Part shown: positions 1 through 5,578 of the stretch, in pieces
Layout of the letters: each line of letters opens with the position of its first letter
How positions within the stretch are numbered: position 1 is the stretch's first letter
NCBI GenBank assembly: GCA_002384725.1
Contig: DGBF01000096.1
Span: forward strand, 7,751 to 14,746
Length of the DNA: 6,996 nt
Reading direction: 5' to 3'
DNA from: Flavobacteriales bacterium UBA4011
Lineage (GTDB): Bacteria > Bacteroidota > Bacteroidia > Flavobacteriales_D > Crocinitomicaceae
Program-made: the position numbers and the translations under genes
Notes under the pieces: model-generated
The model's database searches: none
Told to the model about the DNA's origin: nothing
Seen by the model: only the letters and a program-made list of their open reading frames with translations

Positions 1-1
1 C

Positions 2-751
2 GTTCTTTATTTCGTTAATATTTGGCAAAATCCATGCAAGAATTTCCATTTCTTTAAATATCTGTCAGAAAATCCGCAAATTTGTGCCGTGGAAATCATC
101 AGTGTTACATTCCGATTAGGGGTTATTCTTGCCATATTTGGCTTTCTTTGGTCATTGATCCGTTTTGGGGCTGAGCTCTTATCTAGCGGGAGAATGAAAG
201 TTTGGCAAAACTATTTATTGAAATTGATCAAGAATTTCTTTTTGGTTCAGATTACTTTCTTGTTCTGCTACGAAACGGATTCAGCACTATCCTTAAGTCA
301 AAGTTCAGTAGTGATTACGACTATTATTCTTTTGATTTACTTTGTCAGTAAATTACAAAACAACCAGCAAAAGCGTTTCATGCTGAATTTTATGATGAAC
401 CAACAAGTAAAAAAACCGCTGCAATCGAATTTTGATATTCGGGCAGAAATTGGCTTAATCGTTTTAAGTATGTTTTTTTTTGTGGCTTGTATTTATTACC
501 CAACATTCGCAGAAAACAAAATTAGTTTCTGGATGAAAGATGCCATAATCAATATCGAAGACACGCCAGTTTTTGGTTTCATCTTTAAAATTGTTGGGGT
601 ATTCTTTTTGTTTTCGATATTCAACAAAATCGCTCAATCCATTATGATGATTTTTGCCCCAAGTCAATTTAGAAACATTGATGGAGGTTCGTCAAATGAA
701 GGAAAAAAGAAAGGATTTGATGATTACGAAGACGTTAGTGAGGACAAATAA
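2..751 (+). CDS. Multi-pass membrane protein of unknown function, 5'-partial
   Basis: I do not recognise this family. The frame has no stop back to the left edge, and the residues before the first possible GTG (89) look like real protein (for example YFVNIWQNP and KYLSENPQICAVE). The gene therefore probably begins outside the window; a GTG start at 89 (220 aa) is the fallback. Counting from that GTG, hydrophobic stretches lie at about residues 3-26, 43-61, 73-88, 120-138 and 160-190, giving around five membrane helices. They are separated by short basic loops, including a lysine/glutamine-rich loop near 90-112. The protein ends in a charged tail of about 25 residues (GKKKGFDDYEDVSEDK) that is probably cytoplasmic or otherwise exposed. 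No catalytic motif or paired-cysteine motif stands out. The 3' end overlaps coaE on the other strand by 17 bases. The only neighbour with a known role is coaE, which is convergent and says nothing about function. Confidence 0.75.
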   Translation, partial: VLYFVNIWQNPCKNFHFFKYLSENPQICAVEIISVTFRLGVILAIFGFLWSLIRFGAELLSSGRMKVWQNYLLKLIKNFFLVQITFLFCYETDSALSLSQSSVVITTIILLIYFVSKLQNNQQKRFMLNFMMNQQVKKPLQSNFDIRAEIGLIVLSMFFFVACIYYPTFAENKISFWMKDAIINIEDTPVFGFIFKIVGVFFLFSIFNKIAQSIMMIFAPSQFRNIDGGSSNEGKKKGFDDYEDVSEDK

Positions 752-1316
752 TTGCTAATATTTCATTTGTTTGTTCTAGGATCGAAGATTTTTCATCATT
801 TTCGATAATCAAATTAGTCAGCTCTCTTTTTTTCTGGTCCGACCATTGTTTGTTCATTCTCGCTTGAATTTCTTTTTTAGAAGCATTATCACGTTTCATG
901 AGTCGCTCCATCCGCAATTTCTCAGGCGAACAGACCAATATAACAGCATCGAAACTTTTATAAGCACCCGTTTCAAAGAGAATAGCGGCTTCATTGAAAA
1001 CGATTTTCGCTTTACTCTTATCGCAAAATTGATCAAAAGCAGCTCTGACCGCGGGATGGATAATTTGATTTAATTGAGTCAAAAGTTCTTGATTGGCAAA
1101 TACTTTCTCGGCTACAAATGGTCGATTGTATTCACCCTTTAGGTAAGCTTGAGGGCCAAAAACACGGATTATTTGATTTCGCACCTCTATATTGGAGTCT
1201 ACAATGTTTTTTGCTTCGATATCGGAGTAAAAAACGTGATATTTTAAAGTTTCAAGAATTTTTGCAACAAGGGATTTGCCTGAACCGATACCGCCCGTTA
1301 TTCCTATTAGAAGCAT
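735..1316 (-). CDS. coaE: Dephospho-CoA kinase
   Basis: This enzyme catalyses the last step of coenzyme A synthesis, ATP-dependent phosphorylation of the 3'-hydroxyl of dephospho-CoA, in the cytosol. The 193-residue product has the usual family length and a complete set of landmarks. The P-loop GGIGSGKS is at residues 8-15. The acidic substrate-binding segment SDIEAK includes Asp32, matching the conserved catalytic aspartate. The IHPAVR motif is at 86-91, ILFE at 112-115 and the lid segment RLMKRD at 138-143. A further IEND segment lies near 171-174. The start is an ATG with the P-loop only seven residues in, as expected. No Shine-Dalgarno sequence is visible, which is normal in Bacteroidota. 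The gene is divergent from the methyltransferase gene, and a promoter-like element sits about 50 bases upstream. Its stop codon lies inside the end of the convergent membrane-protein gene. Confidence 0.97.
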   Translation of the reverse strand: MLLIGITGGIGSGKSLVAKILETLKYHVFYSDIEAKNIVDSNIEVRNQIIRVFGPQAYLKGEYNRPFVAEKVFANQELLTQLNQIIHPAVRAAFDQFCDKSKAKIVFNEAAILFETGAYKSFDAVILVCSPEKLRMERLMKRDNASKKEIQARMNKQWSDQKKRELTNLIIENDEKSSILEQTNEILAIICPH

Positions 1317-1368
1317 AGTAATTATATTCCGTAGATATTACTGAACGACATAAATTTTGTGATAATAG

Positions 1369-1376
1369 CAAATATA
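1369..1376 (-). promoter_or_regulatory. Candidate -7 element for coaE
   Basis: On the minus strand this octamer reads TATATTTG, an exact match to the Bacteroidota sigma-70 type -7 consensus TAnnTTTG. It lies about 52 bases upstream of the coaE ATG, which would give a 5' untranslated region of roughly 45 bases. No good TTTG/TTG -33 box is found at the usual 19-21 base spacing. The nearest TTTG (complement of 1390-1393) is only 13 bases away. An exact octamer of this kind can occur by chance in AT-rich DNA. Confidence 0.4.
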
Positions 1377-1438
1377 ACGATTTGTAGCGCAAATATTTTT
1401 TTTCTTTTCAAGGTTAGTTTACCCCAATCAATAAATTT

Positions 1439-1446
1439 TATCTTTG
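1439..1446 (+). promoter_or_regulatory. Candidate -7 element next to the methyltransferase ATG
   Basis: The octamer TATCTTTG matches the Bacteroidota -7 consensus TAnnTTTG exactly and ends only four bases before the ATG at 1451. Transcription from it would start about at the ATG, producing an mRNA with little or no leader. The -33 region is weak: GTTTA at about 1417-1421, with a spacer near 17 bases. It is the best + strand match I found in the 134-base divergent gap 1317-1450, but the unusual position lowers confidence. Confidence 0.35.
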
Positions 1447-1450
1447 TCGC

Positions 1451-2188
1451 ATGTCGAAAAAGGATTGGTTTGATTCATGGTTTGATTCAAAATATTATCA
1501 CACCTTATATCGTTCTCGAGACGAGAAAGAAGCGAAGAATTTCATTACACGTTTGGTTGCGAAATTGAATCTTCCTGAGAAGTCGTATGTTTTGGACTTG
1601 GCGTGCGGAAAAGGTCGCCATTCAAGGACCTTAGAGAAGTTGGGCATGACAGTTTTAGGTGCTGATTTATCGAAAGAAAGTATAAAGTCAGCGAAAAAAA
1701 AGGAAAGTAAGACCTTAAAATTCCTTGTTCATGATATGCGAGAAGTTATTCAAGGAGAATCATTTGACTGTATTTTCAACCTCTTTACAAGTTTTGGTTA
1801 TTTCGAGAATAACGAAGAAAATGAAAAAGTCCTGAAAGGAATTAGCGAGATGTTGCGTCCGAATGGTTTATTCGTCTTTGATTATTTAAATTTAGACCGG
1901 GCAATTGATAAACTAGTTCCTGAAGAACAAAAGGAAATAGATGGCATAGAATTCAATATTCAAAGAACATTTGACGGGAAATTTATTCGCAAGAGCATTG
2001 AGGTAAAAGATCAAGGAGTGAATTTTCAATTTGAGGAAAAAGTTCGTGGGTTTCAATTTAATGAATTAAAGGAAATGATGTTGCGAGATGGACTAAAGCC
2101 CATAACCATCTTTGGGAATTTTGATTTGGAAACGTATGACGAAAAGCATTCGGAAAGAATGATAATTATTTGTAAAAAGGCTGTATGA
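1451..2188 (+). CDS. Class I SAM-dependent methyltransferase
   Basis: This is a predicted cytosolic methyltransferase of unknown substrate. The 245-residue protein has the Rossmann-type SAM-binding core in order. Motif I, VLDLACGKGRHS, is at residues 47-58. The acidic end of strand 2 is ADLS with Asp72, expected to bind the SAM ribose. HDMRE is at 94-98, FDCIFNLFTSFGYF at 105-118 (strand 4), and PNGLFVFDYLN at 137-147 (strand 5). A beta-rich C-terminal part (about 160-245) follows and may shape the substrate pocket. The N-terminus carries a repeated WFDS-WFDS followed by YYHTLYRSRDEKEA. As I recall, this opening is typical of a family common in Bacteroidota, so the ATG at 1451 should be correct even though no ribosome-binding site is visible. 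The stop overlaps the ATG of the ZIP transporter gene by four bases, which suggests translational coupling. A role in small-molecule methylation is possible, but nothing in the sequence fixes the acceptor. Confidence 0.9.
   Translation: MSKKDWFDSWFDSKYYHTLYRSRDEKEAKNFITRLVAKLNLPEKSYVLDLACGKGRHSRTLEKLGMTVLGADLSKESIKSAKKKESKTLKFLVHDMREVIQGESFDCIFNLFTSFGYFENNEENEKVLKGISEMLRPNGLFVFDYLNLDRAIDKLVPEEQKEIDGIEFNIQRTFDGKFIRKSIEVKDQGVNFQFEEKVRGFQFNELKEMMLRDGLKPITIFGNFDLETYDEKHSERMIIICKKAV
1466..1489 (+). repeat. Perfect 12-base tandem duplication inside the methyltransferase gene
   Basis: The dodecamer TGGTTTGATTCA occurs twice in direct succession without a mismatch and encodes WFDS-WFDS at residues 6-13. 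The double aromatic motif seems to be a feature of this methyltransferase family, so the repeat is probably held by protein constraint. The identical codon choice in both copies still marks a recent duplication or conversion, or chance. Confidence 0.85.
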
Positions 2189-2919
2189 GTGTAATGTGGA
2201 CAATATTTTGGCTGATTTTCGCCGTTGTAGTTGGTGGATTGGTTGTTCTTTTTTTAAACGATTACAGAAAGTCTATCATTAAATTGATGTTGGCTTTCAG
2301 TGGTGGGTTTTTATTATCCGTGGCTTTTACACATTTCATTCCTGAATTATATGCAACTGGTGGTCAGTACGTTGGTATTTTTATTTTAGCTGGATTCTTG
2401 GTGCAATTGATACTTGAATTCTTTTCAGGAGGAATCGAGCACGGGCACATTCACGTTCACAAAGGTCAAAGTGTACCGATTGCCTTACTGATTTCGCTTT
2501 CTGTGCATTCATTTATAGAAGGTATTCCTTTGGGTTCGGAAGAATTAATGCATCATGATTTAGTACAGCACGATCATCATCACGATGGGCAATCTTTGCT
2601 TCTAGGAATTGTATTTCACCAATTCCCTGTTGCCATTGCGTTGATGACTTTACTTTTACAATCGGGAATCAGCAAAATGAAAGCTTGGGGATATCTTGGT
2701 TTATTTGCCATAATGACACCTGCAGGATTGTTGTTCGGTCATTTCAATATAATTCCTTCAGAGGTGATGAATTTCTCTCTAATAATGGCGGTTGTAGTAG
2801 GTATGTTGCTCCATATTTCGACGACAATCATATTTGAAACGAGTGAAAACCATAAGTTTAATTTGATAAAGTTAAGTGCAATCGTGGTTGGAGTTGCTAT
2901 GGCGATTGGACTAAATTAA
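2185..2919 (+). CDS. ZIP-family divalent metal transporter
   Basis: This is an inner-membrane permease predicted to bring zinc or another divalent metal into the cytosol. The 244-residue protein is almost all membrane segments: about residues 5-25, 32-50, 62-80, 97-117, 137-159, 166-185, 195-217 and 226-243. That fits the eight-helix ZIP fold. Helix 2 carries AFTHFIPELY (47-56). Helix 4 carries HSFIEG (108-113), matching the metal-binding HNxxEG signature. Helix 5 carries HQFPVA (145-150), where classical members have HExPHE, so the conserved histidine and proline remain but the acidic residues do not. Two loops are rich in histidine: EHGHIHVH at 85-92 and HHDLVQHDHHHDG at 123-135. Such loops bind or sense metal in other ZIP proteins. 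The gene starts within the stop of the upstream methyltransferase gene (ATGA) and is almost certainly co-transcribed with it. No metal-responsive operator is apparent. Confidence 0.92.
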   Translation: MSVMWTIFWLIFAVVVGGLVVLFLNDYRKSIIKLMLAFSGGFLLSVAFTHFIPELYATGGQYVGIFILAGFLVQLILEFFSGGIEHGHIHVHKGQSVPIALLISLSVHSFIEGIPLGSEELMHHDLVQHDHHHDGQSLLLGIVFHQFPVAIALMTLLLQSGISKMKAWGYLGLFAIMTPAGLLFGHFNIIPSEVMNFSLIMAVVVGMLLHISTTIIFETSENHKFNLIKLSAIVVGVAMAIGLN

Positions 2920-2935
2920 CTAGTCAACTCGAATC

Positions 2936-3718
2936 TTAAAACTCCTTAATTAAACCATATTTTTTACGTTGATACAAAACGTTACGACTACCAACCGACT
3001 GCAGATAATAGCAAATTCGGGGACCGAGAGCTCCATAATACGTAGATCCAATTGCACTTTCATTGAAAATAGCCGAATAAAAACAACTTGCTGCCAAATA
3101 CGAGCCTTTGTAACTCGGGATGGGCACCATCTTTAAAATATAGATTCACATCAGGCCGTTTTCTGACGTGAATCCCGCCATGCCATGCCCACCGGAACAA
3201 CGCCAAAACGATATTTCTTTTTCAAGTCCAAATAACCGTCTCTAACTTTGATTGACATTTTTTCGTATGAATCTAGCTTCGCCATCTGGTTTGTAGCCAT
3301 TTTTGTATCCCCAGGTCATATAGAACAGAATTTTCGTTTTCCGTCTATTTTTGCGGATGGCCTTGAATATTTTTTTAAGAGCTGGAAAAGTATCATCATT
3401 CAATTCCTCTTCCGTCGACAGCATATCACGACTCGACCCTTGTACTATCACATAATCCCACTCTTTTGATCGAATCGCATTATACACTTCTGTTCTTTTG
3501 GATTGAATTCTAAATGTGGCTTCCCCTTTCGTTGCCGAGCTCACATAAACCTGTCTTCCCATTGAAATAGCGATATGTTCAAAAATATCGGGCATTTCAT
3601 TTAGGTAGGTATAACTATTTCCAATGAAGAGAATATTCGTTTGCTTTTTCGCCTCGTACAGGTTTGCACCGACGAAAACGATAAAAGCAATATCCAATAA
3701 AATTAGAAGATTCTTCAT
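2936..3718 (-). pseudogene. SGNH/GDSL-type hydrolase-like gene, broken by three +1 frameshifts
   Basis: The first frame (from ATG 3718) encodes a hydrophobic N-terminus (residues 4-20, signal peptide or anchor), then ILFIGNSYT (29-37) with the block I serine at 35. It continues with KGEATF (64-69), DYVIVQGSS (88-96) and FYMTWGYKNGY (132-142), then runs off-frame near 3273-3280 and stops at 3242. The protein continues in a second frame (DSYEKMSIKVRDGYL to VVPVGMAWRDSRQK), which fails at the AAAA run 3159-3162. A third frame carries RPDVNLYFKDGAHP, including the block V Asp-His pair, and fails at 3116-3119. The original frame then resumes (SYKGSYLAASCFYSAIFN) and ends at 2936. Removing one base at each site gives one intact protein of 259 residues, a sensible family length. 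The substrate could be acyl or acetyl groups on a glycan; this is inference. The gene is last in the polysaccharide operon, 28 bases after the sugar transferase gene. Sequencing error is a real alternative to decay. Confidence 0.8.
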
Positions 3719-3746
3719 TTTAAATAGAGGGGCGAATTTAAAGAAA

Positions 3747-4334
3747 TTAGCTAATAATTCGTTTAAACGTTTGCCACATTATCGAAATATCCGTCCGAAA
3801 AGATTGATTTTCGATGTACTTCTTATTCCACTCAAGTTTGGCTGGCATAACCTCTTCAAGATAGGTCTTTTCTGGGTTTTCAGAGTTACCGAGAATTTCA
3901 TTTTCTTTAAAATAATGCAAGGAGGCATAATCGGTAATTCCGGGTTTGACTAGAAGCACCTTTTTTTGATCCGCCGAATAATAATCGGTGTACTTTTTCA
4001 CTTCTGGCCTCGGACCGACAATCGACATATCACCTAAAAGAACATTGATGAATTGTGGGAATTCATCCAATTTATACTTCCTTAAAAAGATACCGATCCG
4101 GATTATTCTAGGGTCTTTCATTCCAACAGTTAATTGACCTTGTTTGTCGGAATTGGGACGCATGGTACGAAATTTCAAAAGAGAAAACTCCACTTCGTTT
4201 TGTCCCACTCTGCTTTGTCGATAAAATACACCGCCTTTAGAGGAGAATAGTATCAATGCACTGATAGCCAGCCCAAATGGCAAAAACAAAAAGAGAAATA
4301 TTAATGAAACGAATATGTCGAAGAGGCGTTTCAC
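3747..4334 (-). CDS. PglC-like polyprenyl-phosphate phosphoglycosyl transferase (bacterial sugar transferase)
   Basis: This enzyme would start glycan assembly by moving a sugar-1-phosphate from a nucleotide sugar onto undecaprenyl phosphate at the cytoplasmic face of the inner membrane. The 195-residue length and single N-terminal hydrophobic segment (about 5-30, with a proline at 19) fit the small monotopic PglC type rather than the long WbaP/WcaJ type. Family motifs follow in order: GGVFYRQSRVG (34-44), LLKFRTM (52-58), KLDEFPQFINVLLGDMSIVG (88-107) with the catalytic Asp90-Glu91 pair, GPRPE (107-111) and KPGIT (130-134). The start is a GTG whose last two bases and following A form the TGA stop of the aminotransferase gene (GTGA). 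It is therefore translationally coupled to the gene thought to make its amino-sugar donor. The sugar itself cannot be told from sequence; a diacetamido-sugar is plausible from the pairing with a DegT aminotransferase. Confidence 0.95.
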   Translation of the reverse strand: MKRLFDIFVSLIFLFLFLPFGLAISALILFSSKGGVFYRQSRVGQNEVEFSLLKFRTMRPNSDKQGQLTVGMKDPRIIRIGIFLRKYKLDEFPQFINVLLGDMSIVGPRPEVKKYTDYYSADQKKVLLVKPGITDYASLHYFKENEILGNSENPEKTYLEEVMPAKLEWNKKYIENQSFRTDISIMWQTFKRIIS

Positions 4335-5542
4335 GACATTACTTTCTGCACCGCAACGCGCACTGCTTGTATGATTGTATTTACCTGTTCGTCGGTCAAA
4401 TTATAATAAACCGGCAAGGTAATTTCATTGGAATACGAATTCCATGTTTGTGGATAATCGGCCATTTTGTAGCCCAAGTTTTTATACGCCGTTAGAATCG
4501 GTAAAGGCTGAAAATGACAATTTACAGAAACGTCTTGTTCAAAAATTTCATGCATGATAGCATCTCGTTGCGGTTCTGTTGCACCCTTTATTCTTAACAA
4601 ATATAGGTGATAAGATGATTCTCGTGTTTCATCCTTATACTTCGGACAAATCGCCCAATCTTCCTTATTAAATACGGCATCATATTGAGCGAAAATCAAC
4701 TTTCTTCGGTCGAGATTCTCTGAGTATCGATCCAATTCCACCAATCCAATTGCCGCTTGAAGATCCGTCATATTGCATTTGAAACCTGGTTCTAGAACAT
4801 CGTAGCGCCAATTTCCCTTCTGCGTTTTTGCCAAGGCATCTTTCGATTGACCGTGCAAACTTTTGATGCACAATTCTTTATAAATCGCTTCATTGTCGAA
4901 AGTACCTGGGAGATTTAAAGAAACCGTTCCACCTTCAGCAGTTGTCAAATTCTTCACGGCGTGAAATGAAAAACACGTTACATCTCCAAGAGATCCAGAA
5001 ACTTTGCCTTTGTAGGTCGCACCAAAACTATGTGCAGCATCCGAAGCAATTAAAATTCGACCTAATTTTTTTTCGTTTTCATTCTTAGCGGTAAACTTAT
5101 TTCGAATTTCCTGTGAACGAACCAATTCGAATAAACCGTCGTAATCACACGGAAAACCACCAATATCAACTGGCATAATCGCTTTGGTACGAGAAGTTAT
5201 CACTTTTTTTACCGCTTCAACAGACATATTGAAATCATCTTCGTTAATATCCACAAGCACTGGTCGAGCACCTGTGTGAATAATCACATTGATGCTTGCA
5301 CAATACGTGTAGGCCGGAAGAATCACTTCGTCACCTTCACCAATTCCATACCAGCGAAGAAACAATTCCATTGCATTTGCCCATGAATTTAGCGCTGCTG
5401 TCGATTTATTACCGCAATATTCAGACAGTTTTTTCTCGAACAACTTCGTTTTTGGACCAGTTGTAATCCAGCCGCTTTTCAAAGCATCTGTCACTTCATC
5501 TATAACGCGTTGATCAATTCGAGGTGGTGAAAATGGAATCAT
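4331..5542 (-). CDS. DegT/DnrJ/EryC1/StrS family PLP-dependent sugar aminotransferase
   Basis: This enzyme is predicted to transfer an amino group, usually from glutamate, to a keto-sugar nucleotide in the cytosol, making an amino sugar for the surface glycan. I start it at the ATG at 5542 (403 aa, MIPFSPPRID), the usual family opening; a TTG eight codons upstream is open but unnecessary. In this numbering the motifs are SGWITTGPKT at 23-32, the loop ILPAYTYCAS at 74-83, ASDAAHSFGA at 166-175 with Asp168 facing the PLP nitrogen, and SFHAVKNLTTAEGG at 192-205 with Lys197 as the Schiff-base lysine. Near the end are FKCNMTDLQAAIG (254-266) and EITLPVYYNLTDEQV (373-387). A hydrophilic insertion (about 143-162) precedes the PLP aspartate. 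The gene lies 36 bases after the GT2 gene and overlaps the sugar transferase gene by four bases. The exact sugar, position and stereochemistry are unknown. Confidence 0.95.
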   Translation of the reverse strand: MIPFSPPRIDQRVIDEVTDALKSGWITTGPKTKLFEKKLSEYCGNKSTAALNSWANAMELFLRWYGIGEGDEVILPAYTYCASINVIIHTGARPVLVDINEDDFNMSVEAVKKVITSRTKAIMPVDIGGFPCDYDGLFELVRSQEIRNKFTAKNENEKKLGRILIASDAAHSFGATYKGKVSGSLGDVTCFSFHAVKNLTTAEGGTVSLNLPGTFDNEAIYKELCIKSLHGQSKDALAKTQKGNWRYDVLEPGFKCNMTDLQAAIGLVELDRYSENLDRRKLIFAQYDAVFNKEDWAICPKYKDETRESSYHLYLLRIKGATEPQRDAIMHEIFEQDVSVNCHFQPLPILTAYKNLGYKMADYPQTWNSYSNEITLPVYYNLTDEQVNTIIQAVRVAVQKVMS

Positions 5543-5578
5543 GTTTTGTGTTGAATTTAGAGACAACGAAAGTACATA

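Noticed and set aside
17..24. Promoter-like AATATTTG and CAAATTTG octamers before the GTG at 89
   Set aside because: Each has a mismatch to TAnnTTTG, and the coding frame appears to run through this region, so no promoter is needed here.
846..1318. Two + strand open frames of 66-75 codons opposite coaE
   Set aside because: They lie wholly inside coaE, whose motifs are clear, and their translations show no recognisable family features.
2920..2935. Transcription terminator between the convergent ZIP and SGNH genes
   Set aside because: The gap is only 16 bases and I cannot form a convincing hairpin with a T-run there.
2936..3130. A free-standing 64-residue gene starting MVPIPSYKG
   Set aside because: It is the C-terminal part of the SGNH-like protein in the same phase as its N-terminal part; the ATG arises from the frame-shifted DGAHP region.
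3242..3300. Programmed ribosomal frameshifting as the explanation for the broken SGNH gene
   Set aside because: Three separate shifts would be needed within about 165 bases, in unrelated sequence contexts, and no stimulatory structure or classic slippery site with a following stop is apparent at the first one.
3624..4495. Two + strand open frames opposite the sugar transferase and the end of the aminotransferase
   Set aside because: They cross gene boundaries on the other strand and look like translated complement, not like a protein family.
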